DNA from: Novosphingobium sp. 28-62-57 | Lineage (GTDB): Bacteria; Pseudomonadota; Alphaproteobacteria; Sphingomonadales; Sphingomonadaceae | Assembly (NCBI GenBank): GCA_002256985.1 | Contig: NCGO01000012.1 | Coordinates: 1-64,000 of the forward strand | DNA: 64,000 bases | Reading direction: 5' to 3' | Shown here: positions 49,179 through 58,476 of the stretch, in pieces | How positions within the stretch are numbered: position 1 is the first letter of the stretch | How the letters are laid out: each line of letters opens with the position of its first letter | The notes under the pieces: generated by a model | The model's database searches: none | Seen by the model: the letters and a program-made list of their open reading frames with translations, nothing else | Told to the model about the DNA's origin: nothing | Position numbers and translations under genes: made by a program

Positions 49179-50635
49179 CAGGCGCTCTCGCCCAAGGCTT
49201 GCCGCAGGCAGTCGGCCATGCCGGGGATGCCTATGTCGGCGGGCAGTGGGTGCCCGTATCCGGTTCGGAACGACTGTCGGTTATCAATCCCGCCAATGGC
49301 GCATTGGTGGCCGAACTCACCGGGGGCACGGCGGCGGACCTTGATCGTGCGGTCGCAGCTGCGCGCGCGGCTTTCCCGGCTTTTGCGGCATCGCCAGTGG
49401 CCGAACGGCTTGCCCTGCTGGAGCGGATCCATGCCCTGATCCTTGAACGGGCAGAGCCGTTGGCACAGGTGCTGGTGCGGGAAATGGGCGCGGCCATCAC
49501 CCACGCCCGCACCGCGCACGTGCCCTTCGCCGCAGCGCATGTGCAGGCCGCGATTGACGTCTTGCGCGATTACCAATTTCTGACGATGCGCGGCACCACC
49601 GCCATCGTGCGCGAACCGATTGGTGTGGCGGGCCTGATCACGCCCTGGAACTGGCCGCTTTACCAGATCACCGCCAAAGTCGCCCCGGCACTGGCGGCAG
49701 GCTGCACTGTGGTGCTCAAACCCAGCGAGCTTTCGCCGCTCAGCGCGCTGATGTTCGCGCAAATCGTTCACGATGCAGGCGCGCCCGCTGGCGTGTTCAA
49801 CCTTGTCAACGGCACCGGCAGTGAAGTGGGTGCAGGCATGGCGGCGCACCCCGATATCGACATGATCTCGATCACCGGGTCCAACCGCGCAGGCGTGCTG
49901 GTGGCGCAGGGCGCTGCGCCCACGGTCAAGCGGGTAACGCAGGAACTGGGCGGAAAATCGCCGAATCTGATGCTGCCCGATGCCGATTTTGACCGGGTCG
50001 TGCCGCTGGGCTTGATGGCCGCATTCCGCAATGTGGGCCAATCGTGCAGTGCGCCGACAAGGATGATCGTGCCGCGCGCGCGTCTGGCGCAAGTGGAGGC
50101 ACTGGCCCGGCAAACGGTGGAGTCCATCATCGTGGGCAACCCGGCTAATGAAGCGACGACACTTGGCCCCATCGCCAACCGCGCGCAGTTTCGGCGTGTG
50201 CAAGCGATGATTTTGGTAGGCCTTGAGGAAGGCGCAAGGCTGGTTTGCGGCGGCTTGGGAAGCCCTGAAGGCCTTTCAGACGGCCTCTACGTGCACCCGA
50301 CCGTGTTCTCCGACGTGTCGAGCGCCATGCGCATCGCGCAGGAGGAAATTTTCGGGCCGGTGCTGGCGATCATTCCTTATGACACTGTCGATGAAGCGGT
50401 GGCCATTGCCAATGACACCGTGTTCGGCCTTGGCGGACATGTGCAGGGCCGCGATCTTGCGCAGGCCCGCGAAGTGGCGTTGCGCATTCGCACCGGGCAA
50501 GTGCACATCAATTACCCGGCGTGGGACGCCCATGCCCCTTTCGGCGGCTACAAACGGTCCGGTAATGGCCGCGAATACGGCGCTTTCGGCTTTGAGGAAT
50601 ACCTTGAAGTCAAAGCGATCCTTGGTTTTGCCTAA
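49175..50635 (+). CDS. NAD(P)-dependent aldehyde dehydrogenase (copy 1)
   Basis: A 486-residue ALDH started at ATG 49175, overlapping the oxidase stop. Catalytic C291 lies in NVGQSCSAPTRM and general-base E257 in QELGGKSPN; the cofactor-binding LITPWNWPLYQITAKVAPALAAG and C-terminal PFGGYKRSGNGREYG are intact. It probably oxidises the aldehyde produced by the coupled FAD enzyme. The aldehyde cannot be specified. Confidence 0.92.
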   Translation: MTGALAQGLPQAVGHAGDAYVGGQWVPVSGSERLSVINPANGALVAELTGGTAADLDRAVAAARAAFPAFAASPVAERLALLERIHALILERAEPLAQVLVREMGAAITHARTAHVPFAAAHVQAAIDVLRDYQFLTMRGTTAIVREPIGVAGLITPWNWPLYQITAKVAPALAAGCTVVLKPSELSPLSALMFAQIVHDAGAPAGVFNLVNGTGSEVGAGMAAHPDIDMISITGSNRAGVLVAQGAAPTVKRVTQELGGKSPNLMLPDADFDRVVPLGLMAAFRNVGQSCSAPTRMIVPRARLAQVEALARQTVESIIVGNPANEATTLGPIANRAQFRRVQAMILVGLEEGARLVCGGLGSPEGLSDGLYVHPTVFSDVSSAMRIAQEEIFGPVLAIIPYDTVDEAVAIANDTVFGLGGHVQGRDLAQAREVALRIRTGQVHINYPAWDAHAPFGGYKRSGNGREYGAFGFEEYLEVKAILGFA

Positions 50636-50662
50636 GTATCGAATTCACTGGAGAAGTTTCCA

Positions 50663-51988
50663 ATGCCTGCGCCTCTTGCCTATGTGAATTCAACGCCAGT
50701 TCTGCCCGAGCAAGCCGATGTCGTGGTGATCGGCGGCGGCGTGATTGGCAGCTTCACCGCCTACTATCTCGCTCAGCGGGGCCTGAAAGTCGCGCTTGTC
50801 GAAAAGGGCGTGGTTGGCGGCGAACAATCGAGCCGCAACTGGGGCTGGTGCCGCCAGCAGAACCGCGATGAGCGCGAATTGCCACTGGCCACCAAGGCGC
50901 TCGATTTGTGGGAACAGTTCGGCATTGAGAGCGGGCAGGAAACCGGCTTTCGCCGCTGCGGCCTGTTCTATGTCAGCAATGATGAATCCGAGCTCGCCAC
51001 TTGGGCGAAGTGGGGTGAATATGCCCGCTCCATCGGTGTGAAAACGCGGATGCTGAACAGCCAGGAAGCGACCGAGAAGGGCAGTTTTACCCGGCAGGTG
51101 TGGAAGGGCGGCGTGCATTCGCAGATGGACGGTATCGCTGATCCGGCGATTGCTGTCCCCGCCGTAGCGCGAGCGCTACAGGCGCTGGGCGGCACTGTCC
51201 ATCAGGCCTGCGCCGCGCGCGGGATTGAGACCACCGGCGGCGCGGTCAGCGGCGTGGTGACCGAGCGCGGCACGATCCGCACCAAGCTGGTCATCCACGC
51301 GGGCGGGGCCTGGGCATCTTCGTTCATGAACCAGTTGGGCGTGCGGTTTCCGCAAGCCACCGTGCGCCAGTCGATCCTGGCCGTGGGCACCGGGCACATG
51401 AGCCTGCCCGATGCCTTCTATGGCGATTCCATGTCGATCACGCGCCGTGGTGATGGCTCCCACGCGCTGGCCTATAGCGGGCGGGCCAAGGTCGATCCCA
51501 CGATGCAGTTCCTGCGGTTTCAGAAGCAGTTCCTGCCAATGTTCAAGCAGCGCTGGAGCAAGGTTTCGCCGGGTGGCTTGCAAGGCTTGCGCTCGGGCCA
51601 CGAAACGCTCTCGCGCTGGCGGCTGGACCAACCGACCCCGATGGAGGCGCAGCGCATCTTGGACCCGGTGCCTGATGCAAAGACTCTTCGCCTGACGGTG
51701 GAGCGCGTGTCAAAACTGATCCCGGCTGTGGCAACCGCACCGATCGTGGGCAAGTGGGCTGGATTTGTGGACAGCACGCCTGATGGCGTTCCCGTGATTG
51801 GCGAAATTCCAGCCCTCCCGGGATTCATCCTGGCAGCAGGCTTCAGCGGTCATGGCTTTGGTATCGGGCCGGGGGCGGGCCATCTGGTGGCCGATATCGC
51901 CACCGGACAGGAGCCCATCGTTGATCCGCGCCCCTACCGCTTGTCCCGCTTTGATCGGGGTGCAGAAATTGACGTTTCGGAGTTTTAG
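50663..51988 (+). CDS. FAD-dependent oxidoreductase (DadA/glycine-oxidase-like DAO family, copy 2)
   Basis: A 441-residue DAO-family flavoprotein: FAD motif VVVIGGGVIGSFTAYYLAQRG, GEQSSRNWGWCRQQNRDE just after it, and a C-terminal IPALPGFILAAGFSGHGFGIGPGAGHLVAD. It differs clearly from the first oxidase (GRNGGM replaced by SRNWGWCRQ), so the two probably act on different C-N bonds. Candidate substrates are N-substituted glycines or D-amino acids (inference). It starts 27 bp after the first aldehyde dehydrogenase and is followed by a 158-bp gap with an inverted repeat. Confidence 0.88.
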   Translation: MPAPLAYVNSTPVLPEQADVVVIGGGVIGSFTAYYLAQRGLKVALVEKGVVGGEQSSRNWGWCRQQNRDERELPLATKALDLWEQFGIESGQETGFRRCGLFYVSNDESELATWAKWGEYARSIGVKTRMLNSQEATEKGSFTRQVWKGGVHSQMDGIADPAIAVPAVARALQALGGTVHQACAARGIETTGGAVSGVVTERGTIRTKLVIHAGGAWASSFMNQLGVRFPQATVRQSILAVGTGHMSLPDAFYGDSMSITRRGDGSHALAYSGRAKVDPTMQFLRFQKQFLPMFKQRWSKVSPGGLQGLRSGHETLSRWRLDQPTPMEAQRILDPVPDAKTLRLTVERVSKLIPAVATAPIVGKWAGFVDSTPDGVPVIGEIPALPGFILAAGFSGHGFGIGPGAGHLVADIATGQEPIVDPRPYRLSRFDRGAEIDVSEF

Positions 51989-52029
51989 AGCAGCACATTG
52001 GACGGCAGCTTTGCGCGTAAAGGATTCGC

Positions 52030-52047
52030 GATATTGTTCCAAATATC
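52030..52047. promoter_or_regulatory. Inverted repeat GATATT-N6-AATATC, candidate operator
   Basis: A perfect 6-bp inverted repeat around a 6-bp spacer (GTTCCA) lies in the 158-bp gap between the second FAD oxidase and the second GNAT gene, 99 bp before ATG 52147. It is AT-rich within GC-rich DNA. It could be the operator of an internal promoter for the GNAT-ALDH-dehydrogenase segment, or a weak attenuator hairpin. The Lrp/AsnC protein encoded at 58477 is one possible binder. Confidence 0.4.
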
Positions 52048-52146
52048 ACGGATAACCGGCACCTTCTTTTGAAAGCTGGCGCATAGCACAAGATAGGGCA
52101 GACCCGGCAAGTTGGTCTGGAAACGTCTCAATGGCGGGAGCATCGG

Positions 52147-53004
52147 ATGGCAGTTCAGGACGTGGTGCAAATCGTGATGCGGGACATGACCGGTGCTGAT
52201 ATTGCCGCGGTTGCAGATCTGTGTTTCGAACAGCAATGGCCTCACCGCGAGGAGGACCTGCAGACGCTCCTGTCTATCGGAAGCGGGCTTGTCGCAGAAA
52301 TTGACGGCCGAATTGTCGGCACGATCATGGCTTGGCGTTTCGGAGAGACTTTTGCGACATTGGGTGTCGTCATCGTGGCGGTGGCGCATCAGGGACGGGG
52401 CCTTGGCCGCCAATTGGCCAGCGCAATGATCGAGCGTTTGGGCGACCGGACCGTGCTGCTGAATGCGACTGAGGAAGGTCGCCCGCTATACAGCAGGTTG
52501 GGCTTTGCCGAAATTGATACGATCTGTCAGCATCAGGCGCTGGCACCGGGTCAAACGCTGGTGCCCTTGCGCGCCGGAGAGCGGGTCCGACCAATGGGTG
52601 CGGCAGATGCCGAAGCGCTTGCAGCGCTTTACAATTCGGCCACGGGCATGGATCGCCGGATCCTGCTGGAAACCGTGTTGGCCGAAGGCAGTACAGTTGT
52701 TCTATGCCACGAGCATGAGCAAAAAGGCTTTGCCGTGTTGCGCCGGTTCGGGCGTGGCTGGGTTATCGGTCCAGTGGTCGCGCCCGATGTCACCGGTGCC
52801 AAGGCGCTCATTGCGCACTGGCTTGGCATGCAGTCAGGCAGTTTTTGCCGCATTGATGTGCCAGAGGCGAGCAGGCTGGGAACGTGGCTTGAGGATATTG
52901 GTATGCCACAAGTTGATCGTGTGACCCGCATGGCACGCGGGACAGCGCCTGTTCCCGGCGATGCCGCCAAAGTTTTCGCTCTTGCCGCCCAAGCGTTAGG
53001 TTGA
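52147..53004 (+). CDS. Double-domain GNAT acetyltransferase (copy 2)
   Basis: A 285-residue paralogue of the 45778-46635 product: the same length, the acetyl-CoA loop VIVAVAHQGRGLGRQLASAM, the Y-x-x-LGF segment ending domain 1, and the same closing pattern IGMPQVDRVTRMARG...VFALAAQALG. The second domain carries YNSATGMDRRILLETVL, matching DERASGMDRTRLLNALF in copy 1. It lies three bases before the second aldehyde dehydrogenase. Two copies in one cluster suggest that an acetylated or acyl-amino intermediate is central to the pathway, or a self-protective role (inference). Confidence 0.85.
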   Translation: MAVQDVVQIVMRDMTGADIAAVADLCFEQQWPHREEDLQTLLSIGSGLVAEIDGRIVGTIMAWRFGETFATLGVVIVAVAHQGRGLGRQLASAMIERLGDRTVLLNATEEGRPLYSRLGFAEIDTICQHQALAPGQTLVPLRAGERVRPMGAADAEALAALYNSATGMDRRILLETVLAEGSTVVLCHEHEQKGFAVLRRFGRGWVIGPVVAPDVTGAKALIAHWLGMQSGSFCRIDVPEASRLGTWLEDIGMPQVDRVTRMARGTAPVPGDAAKVFALAAQALG

Positions 53005-53007
53005 ACC

Positions 53008-54462
53008 ATGCTCACTCTCAATGATCCCACCCTGCTGCTGCAGGCCGCGCTGATCGATGGCGAATGGATCGCCTCGGGCCTTCCCAGCCTTGCGGTGACC
53101 AACCCTGCCACCGGCGAAGTTGTTGGTACGGTGCCCGAATGTGGCACTGGGGAAACCGAAGCTGCCATTGCCGCAGCGCAGGCTTCGTGGCCCGATTGGC
53201 GCCGCCGAACCGCCGGTGAACGGGCCGCTCTGCTGGAAGCTTGGCACGCGCTGGTCCTTGCCAACCTCGATGATCTGGCCCGTATCATGACTGCCGAACA
53301 GGGCAAGCCACTGGCCGAGGCGCAGGGGGAAATCCGCTATGCTGCCACGTTCATCAAATGGTTTGCCGAAGAAGGCCGCCGCGTCGGCGGGCGCAACGTC
53401 CCATCGCCTGAGCGCGACCGGCGTATCATCGTGATGACCGAGCCGGTTGGCGTTTCGGCGGCAATCACGCCGTGGAATTTTCCGGCGGCGATGATCACCC
53501 GCAAATGCGCGCCAGCCCTTGCCGCAGGGTGCCCCGTGGTGATCAAGCCGTCCGATCTCACTCCGTTTACCGCGCTGGCGCTGATTGAGCTGGCTATGCG
53601 TGCAGGCTTTCCCAAAGGCACGATCAACCTGTTGACCGGAATGCCGCAAGACATTGGCGCAGCGATCACGGCTAGCCCGATTGTGCGCAAGCTGTCATTC
53701 ACCGGCTCCACTCGCATTGGCGCGCTGCTGATGCGGCAAAGCGCGGACACGATCAAACGGCTGTCGCTGGAATTGGGCGGCAATGCGCCGCTGATCGTGT
53801 TTGACGATGCCGATCTGGATCTGGCGGTAAAGGCCACGATGGCCAGCAAGTTCCGCAACGCCGGCCAAACCTGCGTCTGCGCCAATCGCATTCTTGTGCA
53901 TGCGCCGATCTATGATGATTTTGCGTCGCGTCTGGGTGCTGCGGTTGAGGCGCTGAATGTCGGCGACGGCATGGACCCTGCGGCAACCACCGGCCCGCTG
54001 ATCAATCGCGCGGCGGTGGACAAGGTTTCGGCCCATGTCGAAGATGCGCTGAGCAAGGGGGGCAAGGTCTTGTCGCGCGGGCAGGGGCGCGAGGGCGATA
54101 ACTTCCTGCGCCCGCTGATTATTGGTGATGCCAGCCCCGACATGCGGCTGGCCTCTGAAGAAACTTTCGGCCCGCTTGCCCCGCTGTTCCGTTTCGAAAC
54201 TGAGGATGAGGCAATCGCACTGGCCAACGATACGCCCTATGGCCTGGCCAGCTATTTCTACACCTCCGGGCTGGACCGCGCTTTCCGCGTGGCCGAGGCT
54301 CTGGAAGCGGGCATGGTGGCGCTCAACACCGGCTCCATCGCCATGGAAATGGCCCCGTTCGGCGGGATCAAGCAATCGGGCCTCGGGCGCGAGGGCGGAT
54401 CGCTCGGCATCGAGGAATATCTGGAAACCAAGGCCTTTCACATCGGTGGCCTGAAGATTTGA
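53008..54462 (+). CDS. Aldehyde dehydrogenase, succinate-semialdehyde dehydrogenase-like (copy 2)
   Basis: A 484-residue GabD-type ALDH with C289 in NAGQTCVCANRI and E255 in LELGGNAPL; ITPWNFPAAMITRKCAPALAAGCPVVIKPS and the C-terminal MEMAPFGGIKQSGLGREGG are as in GabD. The extra Cys two residues after the nucleophile is also typical of GabD. It would oxidise succinate semialdehyde or a similar omega-carboxy aldehyde, matching the omega-aminotransferase encoded later in the cluster. Confidence 0.92.
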   Translation: MLTLNDPTLLLQAALIDGEWIASGLPSLAVTNPATGEVVGTVPECGTGETEAAIAAAQASWPDWRRRTAGERAALLEAWHALVLANLDDLARIMTAEQGKPLAEAQGEIRYAATFIKWFAEEGRRVGGRNVPSPERDRRIIVMTEPVGVSAAITPWNFPAAMITRKCAPALAAGCPVVIKPSDLTPFTALALIELAMRAGFPKGTINLLTGMPQDIGAAITASPIVRKLSFTGSTRIGALLMRQSADTIKRLSLELGGNAPLIVFDDADLDLAVKATMASKFRNAGQTCVCANRILVHAPIYDDFASRLGAAVEALNVGDGMDPAATTGPLINRAAVDKVSAHVEDALSKGGKVLSRGQGREGDNFLRPLIIGDASPDMRLASEETFGPLAPLFRFETEDEAIALANDTPYGLASYFYTSGLDRAFRVAEALEAGMVALNTGSIAMEMAPFGGIKQSGLGREGGSLGIEEYLETKAFHIGGLKI

Positions 54463-54473
54463 AAGCGGCCAGC

Positions 54474-55553
54474 ATGACCAGCAACACCCGCAAGCATACC
54501 ATCGCGGTCATCCCCGGCGATGGCATTGGCAAGGAAGTCATGCCCGAAGGCATGCGCGTGCTGGAAAAAGCAGCGGCGCTTTTTGGCTTTGAGATTGAGC
54601 AGAAGTGGCACGATTTCGCCTGCTGCGATTACTATGCCCGCCACGGCAAGATGATGCCCGACAACTGGAAGGAAGAGATCGGCCGCCCTGATGCGATCTT
54701 CTTCGGTGCGGTCGGCTGGCCCGATGTGGTGCCCGATCATATATCGCTGTGGGGTTCGCTGCTGCAATTCCGCCGCGAATACGATCAGTACGTGAACTTG
54801 CGCCCCGTTCGGTTGATGCCCGGCGTGCCTTGCCCGCTGTCCGGGCGCGAGCCGGGCGATATCGATTTCTGGGTTGTGCGGGAGAACACCGAGGGCGAAT
54901 ATTCGTCAGTCGGCGGTATCATGTTCCCCGGCACAGAGCGTGAGATCGTTATTCAGGAAACGGTGATGACGCGCATCGGGGTTGATCGCGTGCTGCGCTA
55001 TGCCTTCGATCTGGCCCAATCCCGCCCGCGCAAGCACCTGACCAGCGCCACAAAGTCCAACGGTATTGCCATCACCATGCCTTATTGGGACCAGCGCGTC
55101 GAAGCCATGGGTGCCGAATATCCCGAAGTACGGCACGACAAATACCACATCGATATCCTGACCGCGCAGTTTGTGTTGAACCCGGATCGGTTCGATGTGG
55201 TCGTCGGTTCTAACCTGTTCGGCGATATTTTGTCAGACCTCGGACCTGCCTGCACTGGCACGATCGGCGTTGCGCCATCGGGCAATATCAACCCGGAAGG
55301 CACGCATCCCTCGCTGTTCGAACCGGTCCACGGTTCCGCGCCCGACATTGCCGGGCAGAATATCGCCAACCCGGTCGGCCAGATCTGGTCGGCCGCGATG
55401 ATGCTGGAACATCTTGGCGAGGCAGAAGCTGCTGCAGCTATCATGCGCGCAGTCGAAGCCGTGCTGGCAACGCCCTCGGCACGTACGCGCGATCTGAAAG
55501 GGGCTGCCAGCACCATCGATTGTGGCAAAGCAATTGCTGAAGCGCTGGGTTGA
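54474..55553 (+). CDS. Tartrate / D-malate dehydrogenase-type beta-decarboxylating dehydrogenase
   Basis: A 359-residue member of the isocitrate/isopropylmalate dehydrogenase family: AVIPGDGIGKEVMPEG at the N-terminus, LRPVRLMPGVPCPL in the substrate arm, VVRENTEGEYSS, the metal-binding DRFDVVVGSNLFGDILSD and PVHGSAPDIAGQNIANP. The LMPGV and ENTEGEYSSVGG spacing is that of tartrate dehydrogenase/decarboxylase and D-malate dehydrogenase rather than LeuB. It oxidises D-malate or tartrate to pyruvate or related products. ATG 54474 was chosen; a TTG at 54459 overlapping the ALDH stop is possible. Confidence 0.9.
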   Translation: MTSNTRKHTIAVIPGDGIGKEVMPEGMRVLEKAAALFGFEIEQKWHDFACCDYYARHGKMMPDNWKEEIGRPDAIFFGAVGWPDVVPDHISLWGSLLQFRREYDQYVNLRPVRLMPGVPCPLSGREPGDIDFWVVRENTEGEYSSVGGIMFPGTEREIVIQETVMTRIGVDRVLRYAFDLAQSRPRKHLTSATKSNGIAITMPYWDQRVEAMGAEYPEVRHDKYHIDILTAQFVLNPDRFDVVVGSNLFGDILSDLGPACTGTIGVAPSGNINPEGTHPSLFEPVHGSAPDIAGQNIANPVGQIWSAAMMLEHLGEAEAAAAIMRAVEAVLATPSARTRDLKGAASTIDCGKAIAEALG

Positions 55554-55719
55554 AGTAGCGGATCGGTTCAGGTGGGATGACGCAAGCAACGGCACAATCG
55601 TTCGACTTAGCGGCAAAGTTTGGTCGAATGTGTCACTTCCGCCATGATCTAGTTGTTCGATAATCCGGATTGTGGGGCAGGATCATAAAGTCCGACGAAA
55701 AACAGGAGCAGGTGGGAAT

Positions 55720-56925
55720 ATGGCAAGCAGCGTAACAGCGCCTCTTGGATCGGTGGGAGTTCCTGCGGCACCCACTCCTGTCACAGAGGTCCATGCCCGA
55801 CTTGCCAATATCGATGCCCTGCGCGGCTTCGTGATGGTGCTGATGCTGCTCGATCACTTGCGTGAAACGTGGTTCGTCAACTATCCGGTCACCGATCCGA
55901 TCAACGCAGCCACGATCATTCCCGCCATCGGCTTTGCCCGGTTCGCAGTCAGTTTCTGCGCGCCCATCTTCGTCGCGCTAACGGGCCTTGGCGTCTATTT
56001 GTTCAGCACCAACCACACGGTTGAAGAGACCACCGAATACCTGCTGAAGCGCGGCTTGCTGCTGATCGCGATTGAACTGGTTTATCTGTCGCCGCTCTAT
56101 TGGGGGATCGTGCCGCAGCCAACATTCTGGCTGCAAGTGATCTGGTGCATCGGCATCTGCATGATCGCGCTGTCCCTGCTGATGCGTCTGCCGCGGGCGG
56201 CGCTGATCGCGCTCGGGCTGGGGCTGGTTTGCTTCCACAACCTGCTCGATCCGATTGTTCTGACAAAGGACGATTCCCTCCATGCCGTATGGGCTTTGCT
56301 GCACCAGCGCGACGCCATCGAACTGCCGCTGGGCTTCCTTGCGCGGACGACCTATCCGGTTCTGCCCTGGCTGGGCGTGATCTCGCTCGGCTTTGGCATT
56401 GGCCCATGGTTTACCAGTGCCATTGAGCCACAGGTGCGGGAGCGGCGTTTGTTGCTGCTCGGCTTCGGCATGATCGCAGCGTTCGTGCTGCTGCGCCTGC
56501 TGAACGTCTATGGCGATAAGCCCTGGTTCGTGGTTGAGGGTGATCCGGTGCGCACCGTCATCAGCTTCATCTCGATGACCAAATACCCGCCTTCGCTGCT
56601 GTTCCTGTTGCCCACATTGGGGGGAGGGGCACTTTTGCTGGTCCTGTTCGAACGGATCAATTCATCGCGGCTGATTGCGGCACTGGCCATCTTTGGCGGT
56701 GCGCCGATGTTTTTCTATCTGCTGCATCTGACGGTGCTGCGCATCCTCTACCACAGCGCGCTGGCCATCTTCGGGCCAAACAACGGCACGACTTACATGT
56801 TCGATAGCTACAATTGGGTGCTGGTGTGGTTTGTCGGCATGATCATTCCGCTGTACTATCCGACCGTATGGTACGCGCGTCTGAAGCGCCGCCGCCGTGA
56901 CATCACCTGGCTCAAGTACTTCTGA
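55720..56925 (+). CDS. Membrane acyltransferase, DUF1624/HGSNAT-like
   Basis: A 401-residue polytopic inner-membrane protein started at ATG 55720 (CAGGAG upstream), with about 10 hydrophobic helices. The N-terminal signature LANIDALRGFVMVLMLLDHLRETWF is that of the DUF1624 / heparan-alpha-glucosaminide N-acetyltransferase-like family, in which a conserved Asp-Arg-His set in the first helices is thought to handle acetyl-CoA. Its role in this cluster is not clear; it may be an independent gene, as gaps on both sides exceed 130 bp and no enzyme gene overlaps it. Confidence 0.8.
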   Translation: MASSVTAPLGSVGVPAAPTPVTEVHARLANIDALRGFVMVLMLLDHLRETWFVNYPVTDPINAATIIPAIGFARFAVSFCAPIFVALTGLGVYLFSTNHTVEETTEYLLKRGLLLIAIELVYLSPLYWGIVPQPTFWLQVIWCIGICMIALSLLMRLPRAALIALGLGLVCFHNLLDPIVLTKDDSLHAVWALLHQRDAIELPLGFLARTTYPVLPWLGVISLGFGIGPWFTSAIEPQVRERRLLLLGFGMIAAFVLLRLLNVYGDKPWFVVEGDPVRTVISFISMTKYPPSLLFLLPTLGGGALLLVLFERINSSRLIAALAIFGGAPMFFYLLHLTVLRILYHSALAIFGPNNGTTYMFDSYNWVLVWFVGMIIPLYYPTVWYARLKRRRRDITWLKYF

Positions 56926-57061
56926 GGGTTTGCCGCGGCATAAAATGCTGCGCCTGCCTGCCTGAAAGACCCCGGCTGGGCCATTCATTCTCAAATTCGG
57001 CCAAACCCGCTCTTGTGGCGGGCTTAGGCTCACGGCATTGTTCCCCAATGGACGAAACGCA

Positions 57062-58462
57062 ATGAACGCCCCTGCTGCTGCTCTGACCAACCGTTCGCTG
57101 GTGGATATTGACCGGGATCACCTGATCCATTCGGTCACCTCGTTTAGGGGGCATGAACAGCACGGCGCGGTCGTGCTGGAATCAGGGCAGGGCATGTGGC
57201 TGACCGATGCCGATGGCAACCGCCTGCTCGATGCCTTTGCGGGCCTGTGGTGCGTCAATGTGGGCTATGGTCAGGAATCGATTGTCGAAGCCGCGGCGGC
57301 CCAGATGCGCAAGCTTCCCTATGCCACCGGCTATTTCCACTTCGCCAGCGAACCGGTGATCCGTTTGGCCGGAGAGCTTACCGCCGCCGCGCCCGATGGG
57401 CTTGATCATGTGTTCTTCACGCAAGGCGGCTCGGACGCAGTGGATAGCGCGATCCGGTATATAACGCATTACTGGAACGCGGCTGGAAAGCCTGAAAAGA
57501 AGCACTTCATCGCGCTGGAATGGGGCTACCATGGCTCCAGCAGCCTTGGTGCGGGGCTGACTGCGCTGGGCAATTTCCATCGCAACTTCGATCTGCCGCG
57601 CCCGTGGCAGCACCACATCGCCTCGCCCTATCCCTATCGCCATCCGCAGGGACACGATGATGCCGCCGTGATCGCCTCTACCGTGGCCGCGCTTGAGGCG
57701 AAAGTGGCTGAGGTGGGGGCTGATAATGTCGCGGCTTTCTGTTGCGAGCCAATCCAGGGCTCGGGCGGGGTGATCGTCCCGCCGCGCGGCTGGCTCAAGG
57801 CGCTGCGCGAAGCCTGCACGCGGCTGGGCATCCTGATGCTGGTTGATGAAGTGATCACCGGTTTCGGCCGCACCGGCCCGCTGTTCGCCTGCCTTGATGA
57901 AGGTGTCTCGCCCGATTTCATGACCACGGCAAAGGGCTTGACCGCAGGCTATGTGCCGATGGGCGCGATGTTTATGGCCGATCATGTCTATCAGACCATT
58001 GCCGATGCTGCGCCCGCATCTCTGCCCATCGGGCATGGCCAGACCTATTCGGGACACCCCGTTGCCGCAGCCGTGGCGCTTGAAGTCCTGCGGCTCTATC
58101 GCGAACGTGGCCTGATCGAAAACGGCCGCAAGTCGGGTGAACGGTTGGCCGAACGCATGGAAGCGCTGCGTGCGCATCCGCTGGTCGGCGATGTGCGCTA
58201 TCGCGGCATGCTGGGCGCCATCGAACTCACGCCGAACAAGGCGACCAAGGCGATTTTCGATCCCGCGCTCGATATTGGCGGTCGGCTGTCAAAGCTGACT
58301 TATGGCAACGGCGTGATCGTGCGCTGCTTTGCCAATGCCGTGCTTGGCTTTGCACCGGCGCTGTGCTGCACGCTGGAAGAAATGGACATGATCTTCGACC
58401 GTGTCGAGCGCGCGCTTGACCAGTTGCTCGAACAACCCGACATTCGCGCCGCCATTGCCTGA
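57062..58462 (+). CDS. Class III (omega-amino acid) PLP aminotransferase
   Basis: A 466-residue fold-type I aminotransferase of subgroup III. The PLP lysine is K291 in TTAKGLTAGYVPMG; the cofactor-binding VDEVITGFGRTG and substrate-side CEPIQGSGGVIVPP are present, and the N-terminal LLDAFAGLWCVNVGYG is typical of omega-amino acid:pyruvate transaminases. It would transfer the terminal amine of a beta/gamma-amino acid or diamine to pyruvate or another oxoacid, yielding an aldehyde for the GabD-like dehydrogenase. It is followed 14 bp later by an Lrp/AsnC regulator. ATG 57062 is the likely start. Confidence 0.93.
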   Translation: MNAPAAALTNRSLVDIDRDHLIHSVTSFRGHEQHGAVVLESGQGMWLTDADGNRLLDAFAGLWCVNVGYGQESIVEAAAAQMRKLPYATGYFHFASEPVIRLAGELTAAAPDGLDHVFFTQGGSDAVDSAIRYITHYWNAAGKPEKKHFIALEWGYHGSSSLGAGLTALGNFHRNFDLPRPWQHHIASPYPYRHPQGHDDAAVIASTVAALEAKVAEVGADNVAAFCCEPIQGSGGVIVPPRGWLKALREACTRLGILMLVDEVITGFGRTGPLFACLDEGVSPDFMTTAKGLTAGYVPMGAMFMADHVYQTIADAAPASLPIGHGQTYSGHPVAAAVALEVLRLYRERGLIENGRKSGERLAERMEALRAHPLVGDVRYRGMLGAIELTPNKATKAIFDPALDIGGRLSKLTYGNGVIVRCFANAVLGFAPALCCTLEEMDMIFDRVERALDQLLEQPDIRAAIA

Positions 58463-58476
58463 GGGGAGGCCTGACC

